A DNA stretch of 64,000 nt from Paracoccaceae bacterium (GTDB taxonomy: Bacteria; Pseudomonadota; Alphaproteobacteria; Rhodobacterales; Rhodobacteraceae): assembly GCA_014323795.1 (NCBI GenBank), contig JACONK010000010.1:1-64000 (forward strand). Reading direction: 5' to 3'. Positions within the stretch are counted from its first letter, which is position 1, and every line of letters begins with the position of its first letter. The translations under genes and the position numbers were made by a program. Below, piece by piece: positions 35,966 to 43,196 of this stretch. Below the pieces are notes generated by a model, which worked only from the letters and a program-made list of their open reading frames with translations, had not been told where the DNA came from and did not search any database.

Positions 35966-36289
35966 TTTCATGCGCCCGGTTCGGGGCCGCGCTGGCCCCG
36001 ACAGATTTTTGAAAGGGCCCCGGTCGCGGTTCCTGCCCGCGTCGGGAAACCAGGCATCCCGCCGCCGGTGTGGTGCCCGGGCCCCCGGCGTTGTCGCGTG
36101 TGGGCTTCTGTTTTCCTGGTCCGCCCTGCCGGCCCTGCCGATTTGGGATGGCTTTGGGCCCGCCAAACGCATCCGTCCGGCACTTTGCCCTTTCCCTTTC
36201 CAAATCACCTGCTATGTTGGCATTAAAGTGGCCTGCCAGGCAGAAGTCTGCCAAAAGGCCATTCAATCCACCGACGAAGGGGCTGACCA
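35966..36289. other. secF-sodB intergenic region
   Basis: Of this 324-bp gap the first 45 bases hold the secF terminator. The remainder is GC-rich and without a supported gene. The sodB promoter should lie near 36180-36270, where AT content rises, but no clear -35/-10 pair was chosen. Confidence 0.4.
35981..36010 (+). terminator. intrinsic terminator of yajC-secD-secF
   Basis: TCGGGGCC, a five-base loop and GGCCCCGA form a perfect 8-bp stem, followed after CAG by ATTTTT. It lies 15 bp after the secF stop. Confidence 0.8.
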
Positions 36290-36889
36290 ATGGCATTTGA
36301 ACTTCCTGCACTTCCCTATGCACATGACGCGCTGGCTGATGCCGGCATGTCGAAAGAGACGCTGGAATACCACCACGACCTGCACCACAAGGCCTATGTT
36401 GATAACGGCAACAGGCTGATCGCAGGTACCGAATGGGCTGACAAATCAATAGAAGATATCGTCGTGGGCACCTACGACAGTTCCGCAGTGGCGCAGAACG
36501 GCATTTTCAATAATATCAGCCAGCTTTGGAACCATAACCAGTTCTGGGAAATGATGGGCCCGGGCAAATCTGCCATGCCGCCGGAACTTGAGGCCGCGAT
36601 TAGCGGCAGTTTCGGCTCCGTTGAAGCGTTCAGGGAACAGTTCACCGCCGCAGGCATGGGCCAGTTCGGCTCCGGCTGGTGCTGGCTGGTGAAAGAGGCC
36701 GACGGCGGGCTGAAAGTCACCAGGACCGAGAACGGCGTGAACCCGCTCTGCTTCGGTCAGACCGTGCTTTTGGGCTGCGATGTGTGGGAACATAGCTACT
36801 ACATTGATTTCCGCAACCGGCGTCCGGCCTATCTGGCGAACTTCCTGGATAACCTGGTGAACTGGGAAAATGTCGCCAGCCGCATGTAA
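36290..36889 (+). CDS. sodB: Fe/Mn superoxide dismutase
   Basis: The 199-residue enzyme has the metal ligands His in YHHDLHHKAY, His in LWNHNQFW, and Asp plus His in CDVWEHSYYIDF. It converts superoxide to oxygen and peroxide in the cytoplasm. Sequence features (LWNHNQFWEMM, FGSGWCWLV) fit the Fe-type group, although metal choice within the Fe/Mn family is not certain by eye. The start MAFELPALPYAHDALA is standard. A strong terminator follows at 36921. Confidence 0.92.
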   Translation: MAFELPALPYAHDALADAGMSKETLEYHHDLHHKAYVDNGNRLIAGTEWADKSIEDIVVGTYDSSAVAQNGIFNNISQLWNHNQFWEMMGPGKSAMPPELEAAISGSFGSVEAFREQFTAAGMGQFGSGWCWLVKEADGGLKVTRTENGVNPLCFGQTVLLGCDVWEHSYYIDFRNRRPAYLANFLDNLVNWENVASRM

Positions 36890-36920
36890 TCCGGCACACA
36901 TTCTTCAAAAGGATAGCCAA

Positions 36921-36950
36921 AGCCCCGCCCATACCCGGCGGGGCTTCCTC
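36921..36950 (+). terminator. intrinsic terminator after sodB
   Basis: AGCCCCGCC and GGCGGGGCT form a 9-bp stem around a seven-base loop, followed by TTCCTCATT. It lies 31 bp after the sodB stop. The U-tract is imperfect. Confidence 0.75.
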
Positions 36951-36953
36951 ATT

Positions 36954-37110
36954 AGGGTCAGGCCCCATTGATTTTTCTTTTCAGCGTATTTCGTGGTTTG
37001 GAAAATACGAGGGATCCGTTCTGGCTGACAAATGCGCAGATGGCACGTCTTGCGCCGTGGATTCGCGGTGCGGTGCCACCGGATATGACAGCTGCCCCAA
37101 GGTCTTCCTG
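36954..37110 (+). mobile_element. second IS5/IS427-type remnant
   Basis: The start GGGTCAGGCCCCATTGATTT closely resembles that of the element at 32568. A transposase N-terminal segment, DPFWLTNAQMARLAPWIRGA, follows and breaks off. This copy keeps the N-terminal part that the copy at 32568 lacks. Both are dead fragments in the same orientation. Confidence 0.65.
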
Positions 37111-37164
37111 TCGGCAGGCTGTGGCGCAGCACTCGTCATCTGTTGGATATGAGCCCTGAACCTG

Positions 37165-37389
37165 TTGATTCACATCATCCCGCAATCCGGCGGCGGCGGG
37201 ACAGACCACATTGAAAATCTGCAACTGCTGTGCGGGCATTGCAATTCTGTCAAACGTGATCGGGGCATGGAATATCTTGTCGCCAAACCGGCGGCATCAG
37301 CACAGACGATAACAGGGCAAATTATAATCCCTGGGGTTGTGTCCGCAGGACCGTATGGAGGCGAGTACCAAAACCAAACCAGCGTATAG
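37165..37389 (+). pseudogene. HNH endonuclease C-terminal remnant
   Basis: The frame reads IHIIPQSGGGGTDHIENLQL then LCGHCNSVKRDRGMEYLVAK. This matches the HNH motif region (HxxPxSxGGxDxxxNLQLLCxxCNxxKGDR) of HNH endonuclease or methyltransferase-linked proteins. An in-frame TGA lies 12 bases before the first TTG and nothing upstream fits the family, so only the C-terminal part remains. The first metal-site His is in HII. It is probably inactive. Confidence 0.6.
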
Positions 37390-37510
37390 GGATTTGCAAT
37401 TCTCTGCAAAGTGCGCCCGGGTTGATTTTCGGATTGTATCGCGCCATCGGCTGGTGTACACAAAATTGAAATTCCCTTCAAAAGTGCACCACCCCAACCC
37501 GGAGGTTGAA

Positions 37511-37891
37511 ATGCGTCTGTACGCTACTGTGAAAGTTATCTTTGCTATTGGAGCAGCAACATTTGTCACGGGGTGCTTTCCCGCCGACATAACCGGAAGA
37601 ACCCCATCTGGTCAAGAGATAACATTACTTTTCTATCCTGGTGGCGACAACCTTGACGACCTGGTAATATTTGATGGGCAAAACTACTTTGGTACGGCAC
37701 AATATCAGATAGACGACCCTCTTGCTGATATTGGATTTCGCTTCAACAGCGGCGAACGTATACAGGCAGAATGCATTGTTTCCGGAAAAGATATACTTGG
37801 CATGGATGAATGCAGGCGTTACGAAGTCTATCGTAGTTCCTGGGATATAATTCCCGAAGGCACGTTATTTTATAGACCCGAAATATTCTAA
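37511..37891 (+). CDS. small lipoprotein of unknown function
   Basis: The 126-residue product has a lipoprotein signal (MRLYATVKVIFAIGAATFVT, then GCFPADI; lipobox FVTGC). A short beta-rich domain follows (FDGQNYFGTAQYQIDDPLAD). GGAGG stands five bases before the ATG. The gene is clearly richer in A and T than its neighbours and sits among mobile-element remnants, so recent acquisition is likely. No family is recognised. Two cysteines in the mature part (AECIVSG, DECRRY) could form a disulfide. Confidence 0.7.
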   Translation: MRLYATVKVIFAIGAATFVTGCFPADITGRTPSGQEITLLFYPGGDNLDDLVIFDGQNYFGTAQYQIDDPLADIGFRFNSGERIQAECIVSGKDILGMDECRRYEVYRSSWDIIPEGTLFYRPEIF

Positions 37892-37952
37892 AAAGTTGAA
37901 TGTAGAGGAGATACCACTGCTTTTTCCGGCTTGGTCCGGATGTCGTCTATGT

Positions 37953-38577
37953 TCAGGTAAAGGGGTATGTTCCCGATAACGCGGTCAGTCGTCCGGATCT
38001 GCGGGCATTTGTTGGAAAGCCCGCTGGCGTCCCGGTGCATAGGGGGCTGTCTTCGTTACAACATCCCGGTTCCTTCTGAACGCTTTCCTCATCCGGTTCG
38101 GTTGCCGGGATATACTGATGTGTAAGCCCGTCAAAGAGCGTCGGCGCGATTTCCGGCGACGCGCTGCGGCCAACCGTGACCCCTTCGGCACTCCGCTCTG
38201 TGCAGTGCGCTATATCCCCCATCCTCTTGCGGACGGTCAGGCTTGCCAAAAGGCAGGTCTGTGGTCCGGTGGCCGGATGTACGTCGCGGCACTCCGGCTG
38301 TTCCGGGAAGAAACTGCCTGCCACAGTCGTGGATACATCCACGGCGACCATGACCGCGAACCCGGTCATCGTACCCGGCATCAGGGCAGGGGAGAACACG
38401 CCGCCACAGCGACCTGCAACAGTGAACGGGACGGCTGCCACATTGACGCCCACCGCACCCCAAAATGCGAGGCTGCCGGTCAGGGCTTGAGGTCGTCTCG
38501 TAGCCCATGCCGATGATATGAGGGAACCAGATGGCCAGGGTTCCCGGCAGCCCACTGGTTGTGGCGGGGCGCACGTA
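37953..38577 (-). pseudogene. ClC-type chloride channel with CBS tail, decayed
   Basis: Minus-strand pieces in two frames read GTLAIWFPHIIGMGYETTSS, then QALTGSLAFWGAVGVNVAAV, TVAGRCGGVFSPALMPGTMT and AVMVAVDVSTTVAGSF. These match the last membrane helices of ClC channels (GxWFPHIxGxGYET; GGxFSPxLxxGA). The N-terminal two-thirds is missing and the two parts are frameshifted. A degraded C-terminal tail follows (SPEIAPTLFDGLTHQYIPAT). It is a pseudogene. Confidence 0.65.
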
Positions 38578-38698
38578 TTCCGGGATACCAGGCGGGTCTG
38601 CGGCCTGTCGGCATGGTCCGACGTCCAGCTTTCCACTTTTTCCTGGTGCTTCCCTAGGGTATCATTTTGCACGATCAGGGGTGCCAGGGAAAATGCAC

Positions 38699-40075
38699 AT
38701 GGGAAAGCATGCCGCAGCCATCGCCGGGATGAAAGCACTTTTGGGTGATCGTTTGAGCACATCGCCTTCCGCCATCACCCTGCACGCACGGGATGAAGCC
38801 CATTACCCTGATACGCCGCCCGATGCCGTCGCTTTCCCGAAAACGGTTGAGGAGGTGTCAGACGTTGTGAATATCTGCGCCCGCCACGGCTGCCCGGTGG
38901 TGCCATGGGGGGCGGGAACCTCGTTGGAAGGGCATGCGCTGCCGATCCGCGGCGGGGTGACAGTGGATACGTCGCTGATGAGGCAGGTGGTGCATCTGTG
39001 GGGGGAGGATCTCTGCTGTGCCGTCCAGCCTGGCATCACGCGGGAAGAACTGAATACGGAGCTGCGCACCACCGGCCTGTTTTTCCCGATTGATCCTGGG
39101 GCGAATGCCACGATTGGGGGGATGACGGCGACCAATGCCTCCGGAACGATGGCCGTACGCTACGGCACGATGAAAGACAATGTGATGGGTGTGCAGGTCG
39201 TGCTGGCTGACGGACGGATCATCCGCACCGGGACGCGGGCAAAAAAGTCTTCGTCGGGTTATGATCTGACGCGGCTTTTGGTGGGGTCCGAAGGGACGCT
39301 TGGCATCATCACCGAGATTACCTTGAGATTGCAGGGGCAGCCGGAGGCAATCTCGGCAGCGGTCTGCCCCTTCCCCGATGTCAGAAGCGTGGTGAATTCG
39401 GTAATACGCGCCGTACAGATGGGCCTGCCCGCGGCACGGATGGAACTGGTGGACGCGGTATCGATCAAGGCGATCAATTCCTGTTCGGACCTGTCCATGG
39501 CTGAGGTTCCGCACCTGTTCATGGAATTTCACGGTTCGGAAGCCGGCGTTGCGGAAGATGCGGAACGCATGGCAGAGATCGTCGCTGACAACGGCGGCAA
39601 CGGGTTCAAATGGGCTACAAAGGCCGAAGATCGCACAAGACTCTGGCACGCCCGCCACAACGCCTACTTTGCGATGAAATCCATGAAACCCGGCAGCGTG
39701 GGCATTTCCACGGACGTCTGTGTGCCGATCTCCAGCCTCGCACGGGCTATTGAGGATACGATTGCAGATGTTGAGGCTCACGGCTGGACTGCCCCCATCG
39801 TAGGACACGTGGGCGACGGCAACTATCACACACTGTTTCTTTTCGACCCGAAGAATGAAAAGGACCGCACCCTGGCCATGAAACTGACCCATAGGATGAA
39901 CGAGCGGGCACTGGCACTGGACGGAACCGTAACAGGGGAGCATGGAATTGGAATTGGGAAGATGGAATACATGGCTGCCGAGCACGGGGAGGCGGTATCT
40001 GTCATGGCCGCGGTGAAGAGGGCACTGGATCCGGAAGGCATTATGAACCCGGGAAAGGTTGTTGAGGTGAATTGA
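38699..40075 (+). CDS. FAD-binding oxidase of the D-lactate/glycolate dehydrogenase (GlcD-like) family
   Basis: The 458-residue protein has the PCMH-type FAD domain (VVPWGAGTSLEGHALPIRGG; GANATIGGMTATNASGTMAV). Its FAD-linked oxidase C-terminal domain has VGHVGDGNYHTLFLFDPKNE and GTVTGEHGIGIGKMEYMAAE. It fits the cytochrome-linked D-lactate dehydrogenase/GlcD group that oxidises 2-hydroxy acids. The ATG at 38699 is preferred because AGGGA lies 8 bases upstream; an ATG at 38693 is too close to that site. The CRISPR array begins 49 bp after its stop. Confidence 0.85.
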   Translation: MGKHAAAIAGMKALLGDRLSTSPSAITLHARDEAHYPDTPPDAVAFPKTVEEVSDVVNICARHGCPVVPWGAGTSLEGHALPIRGGVTVDTSLMRQVVHLWGEDLCCAVQPGITREELNTELRTTGLFFPIDPGANATIGGMTATNASGTMAVRYGTMKDNVMGVQVVLADGRIIRTGTRAKKSSSGYDLTRLLVGSEGTLGIITEITLRLQGQPEAISAAVCPFPDVRSVVNSVIRAVQMGLPAARMELVDAVSIKAINSCSDLSMAEVPHLFMEFHGSEAGVAEDAERMAEIVADNGGNGFKWATKAEDRTRLWHARHNAYFAMKSMKPGSVGISTDVCVPISSLARAIEDTIADVEAHGWTAPIVGHVGDGNYHTLFLFDPKNEKDRTLAMKLTHRMNERALALDGTVTGEHGIGIGKMEYMAAEHGEAVSVMAAVKRALDPEGIMNPGKVVEVN

Positions 40076-40123
40076 GCGGGCGAGGTTCTTCCCCCGCTGC
40101 AGCTGCACTAAACTGATTTTCCT

Positions 40124-40889
40124 GCTTCAATGAGGCCGAGGCTTTGTGGGCCTCGGAGGTAACAACATCCGGCTATTCGGCCGAACAGGAAGTGCTTCAA
40201 TGAGGCCGAGGCTTTGTGGGCCTCGGAGGATTTTTCGGCTGGCTCGGCGCCCTTTTTGAGCCGCCCGCTTCAATGAGGCCGAGGCTTTGTGGGCCTCGGA
40301 GGAATATCTCCCAAGGCGGAAAGGGTAGCGGAGCTTTTTGCTTCAATGAGGCCGAGGCTTTGTGGGCCTCGGAGGATCGTTCCCGTTTTCGGCCTTCACC
40401 GCTGGAACGGCGATGCTTCAATGAGGCCGAGGCTTTGTGGGCCTCGGAGGATCGTTCGCTATCTGGGAACAGACACAGGACACGCTGCGCTTCAATGAGG
40501 CCGAGGCTTTGTGGGCCTCGGAGGCTGACCAGCCCCGACATTCATTGTCTGGCCGAGGGCCTGCTTCAATGAGGCCGAGGCTTTGTGGGCCTCGGAGGGC
40601 TCGAGTGCACCGTGCAGGAGGTACGTGCCGAGATCGCTTCAATGAGGCCGAGGCTTTGTGGGCCTCGGAGGCCAGCCGGGGGGTGCCCCGGCCCCCGCGG
40701 CCCAAAAGCTTCAATGAGGCCGAGGCTTTGTGGGCCTCGGAGGGGAAAACCCCCAAAACGGCAAAGCTCCCGAAAAAGGAGCTTCAATGAGGCCGAGGCT
40801 TTGTGGGCCTCGGAGGTCGGTCCGGATCGGGCAGACCTCGACAAGGCGGTGCGGCTTCAATGAGGCCGAGGCTTTGTGGGCCTCGGAGG
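40124..40889 (-). CRISPR. CRISPR array, 11 repeats and 10 spacers, subtype I-G
   Basis: Eleven 36-bp repeats begin at 40124, 40194, 40267, 40340, 40415, 40489, 40563, 40636, 40708, 40781 and 40854; all look identical. On the plus strand the repeat starts GCTTCAATGA and ends GGCCTCGGAGG. On the minus strand it ends ATTGAAGC, like the 3' handle of type I repeats. CCGAGGC and GCCTCGG form a 7-bp stem around CCACAAA. The ten spacers are 34, 37, 37, 39, 38, 38, 37, 36, 37 and 37 bp and all differ. Transcription is most likely on the minus strand, from the cas2 side. Confidence 0.97.
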
Positions 40890-41079
40890 AGCAACACCCG
40901 TAAGCACCTGTTTTCGGAAGGTTTAAAACCTGTGTTTTCGAGAGGTCGCATGATTCCCTTAAACCGAGGGTGCAAAATCAGGCCAGACATGTCAAATAGC
41001 TTTTTGTTTCATTCCGTTAGGATACGCGAGCGCTGACAAGGTTTTCGGGCACACCGGGCCGCTCGCACTGTTTTATCCG
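40890..41079 (-). promoter_or_regulatory. probable CRISPR leader
   Basis: These 190 bp between the array and cas2 contain AT-rich stretches (GTTTAAAACCTGTGTTTTCG; CAAATAGCTTTTTGTTTCAT) and no gene. The position next to cas2 and the repeat orientation make this the leader, where new spacers would be added (the repeat at 40854 being the youngest). Confidence 0.65.
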
Positions 41080-41373
41080 TCAGATCACGATAGCATGTCG
41101 TGCGGGAGCTTCATAGGATTTTCCGATCGATATGACCCCCGGACCTGCTTTTTCTGCTGGTCCGAGGTCGAGTATCAGGACGTGATCCTCAGCGTGGTGG
41201 ATGGCGGCTTCGAGCCTCGCGAACAGCCCAATTCGACGACGGGCACTCAGGCGGCACTGAAACAGGGACAGTTGCAGCCATGTTCCATGGCCCTTCATTA
41301 TCCTGAATACACGCTTCCAGCGTTTGGGGTCGGCAATATCATAGGCGACGATGTAAAGACGTTCCTGTGGCAT
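41080..41373 (-). CDS. cas2: CRISPR-associated endonuclease Cas2
   Basis: The 97-residue protein starts MPQERLYIVAYDIADPKRWK with the first beta-strand and conserved Asp of Cas2. It continues with VFRIMKGHGTWLQLSLFQCR, typical of the family. It is the structural partner of Cas1 in spacer acquisition. It begins 2 bp after the cas4/1 stop and is the last gene of the cas operon, facing the array leader. Confidence 0.92.
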   Translation of the reverse strand: MPQERLYIVAYDIADPKRWKRVFRIMKGHGTWLQLSLFQCRLSARRRIGLFARLEAAIHHAEDHVLILDLGPAEKAGPGVISIGKSYEAPARHAIVI

Positions 41374-41375
41374 GG

Positions 41376-43061
41376 TTATCTCGGGGTGTATTGGGGCAGG
41401 GTTTCGAGTTCGCCGGACAGGTGACGCGCCAGCAATCTGCACTGGACGTCAATAATTCGGCGCATGCTGATGCGGTAGCCGAAGACGGGATGCACGGCCT
41501 CCTGTTCCAGGCGGCGTTCCCAGGCAGAAATGATGGCCTTGCGTGCGGCTGGTTTCATGGCGCAGGAGGCACCGCTGTATACGAAGTCGGTCGCGGCAAC
41601 CTCGCGGTTATTGACAAGTGTCAGCACGGTACTGTCGGACAGAATGGGCCGGAACGGTTCCATCATGTCGAGGGCCAGTGCCAGCCGGCCGTGCCGCGGT
41701 TTGTGGAAAACTCCGCGTGTGGGATCAAAGCCCGTACGTGCGAGGGCAGCCGAGAAACTGCGTGTGGCCAGCGCATACGCATAGGACAGAAGTGCGTTGA
41801 TGGGGTCGGCGGGCGGGCGACGGTTACGGCGTTCGAAGCGGAAACCGGGCAAGGCCGTGTCTGTCAGCATGGAAGAAAAATGCCGAAAGTAGATCGAGGC
41901 GGCTTCTCCCTCGATTCCCAACAGGCGGGTTGTGTCGGGCGCATGCAGGGCAGTTTCGGCGAGGTGCCTGAGGCGGGTCATGGCCCGGTCCCGGTCCTTT
42001 ATCTGGCCGGCTTTCCAGTTTCGACGCAGAATCGTGCGCTGATTTCGGATCTTGGCGGCTATGAGACCGGACGCGACCTGTCGTCTGCGCAAGACGTTAT
42101 CGGCGACGCGGTACTGGTTCAGTCGCGTATCGAAACTGCCGAGATCCAACGGTCGGGCATGGCCGAGAAACCAGCCGCCGGTGGTCATCCACGCAACAGG
42201 AACGCCTGCGGACAGAAGCGCACCAACAGCCGGTGTCGTCACCGAAACGGGACCGTGCAGAACAAGGTCGGACACATGGATCATCGGTATTTCTGTGCGA
42301 TTCTCGTCGGTTTCCACTACAAGAGTATCTCCCGCCTTGCGAACCCGCGCTCCGGGAATCTGCACGTGCAGCGGCAGGGCCGGATCGTCGGCGGGGTTCA
42401 GGGGGCGGGGTATAACACCCTTCCTGATCAGGTTGATTTCGTCCGGCAGGCAAATCCCCGCCAGGGCGCACCTCGGGCATTTGGGACTGTCGATCAATGG
42501 CGGAGGAGGTTTGTGAGCCGCTGCGGACAGGCGCAGTTCCGAGATGGCGCGCAGGGCATCCTGGCGCAGTTCATCATCAAGGTCGACCGTAACCCGCTCC
42601 CGGCTTCCTGCATACCAGATCGCGGCGTCGGGTACTGTGAATCCGTGCTCTTCAAGCAGCATGGCCTGCAGGGCCAGCTGCACACGTTCGGGTTGGTACA
42701 CGCCACGGGCGACATGGGGGCGCTTGCCGCGTTTGTAGTCGATGGGGGTGGCAACCCGGCCTGCCCCTTCGACGACGTCGAGCTTGCCGATTATCCCCAT
42801 GCGCACCGATGAAAGGGTCAGTGCAGTTGTGCGAAAGGCCGCGTCATCTTCATCCGGCAGCCCCCCGGAAGGCGTGTCCGCCCGGGCATGTACCCGTTTG
42901 CCGTCCGCAGTATCGGCAGTCTCTGCCCATTCCTTGTCAACCCACATCAGGTAAGCGAGCCGAGGGCAATAGACATGTTCGTTGACCATACGAACCGGTA
43001 CGAGCGGGGTGTCAGCCGCCGCCACAGGGGCGTTCAGGGGAAGTTCGGGCTGTCGGCTCAT
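41376..43061 (-). CDS. cas4/cas1: Cas4-Cas1 fusion protein
   Basis: The 561-residue fusion has an N-terminal Cas4 half with the cluster cysteines (YCPRLAY near residue 31; CPRCALAGIC) and the nuclease residues in GKLDVVEGAG and PIDYKRGKRP. The C-terminal Cas1 half has the metal-binding Glu in LLGIEGEAASIYFRHF, the His in GVFHKPRHGRLALALDMMEP, and DPINALLSYAYALA. Cas4-1 fusions are characteristic of subtype I-G (formerly I-U) loci. It selects PAM-bearing prespacers and integrates them. The ATG at 43061 gives the family-like start MSRQPELPLNAPV. No lesion is seen. Confidence 0.93.
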   Translation of the reverse strand: MSRQPELPLNAPVAAADTPLVPVRMVNEHVYCPRLAYLMWVDKEWAETADTADGKRVHARADTPSGGLPDEDDAAFRTTALTLSSVRMGIIGKLDVVEGAGRVATPIDYKRGKRPHVARGVYQPERVQLALQAMLLEEHGFTVPDAAIWYAGSRERVTVDLDDELRQDALRAISELRLSAAAHKPPPPLIDSPKCPRCALAGICLPDEINLIRKGVIPRPLNPADDPALPLHVQIPGARVRKAGDTLVVETDENRTEIPMIHVSDLVLHGPVSVTTPAVGALLSAGVPVAWMTTGGWFLGHARPLDLGSFDTRLNQYRVADNVLRRRQVASGLIAAKIRNQRTILRRNWKAGQIKDRDRAMTRLRHLAETALHAPDTTRLLGIEGEAASIYFRHFSSMLTDTALPGFRFERRNRRPPADPINALLSYAYALATRSFSAALARTGFDPTRGVFHKPRHGRLALALDMMEPFRPILSDSTVLTLVNNREVAATDFVYSGASCAMKPAARKAIISAWERRLEQEAVHPVFGYRISMRRIIDVQCRLLARHLSGELETLPQYTPR

Positions 43062-43196
43062 GATGACATCCCCGCAGTAGCGTGTATGAAACCCGGAAGC
43101 ATATGAGCCCCGGACGGAACGAAAACACCCGGAAAGGCGCATTGCCCCGATTTTGCACGGGTACCCTTCCTGCGCCGTGCGTTTGCTGCCTCCGCT

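Noticed and set aside
40137-40863. Several short frames through the CRISPR array with repeated FNEAEALWASE or RGPQSLGLIEA peptides
   Set aside because: They are translations of the 36-bp repeat, not genes.
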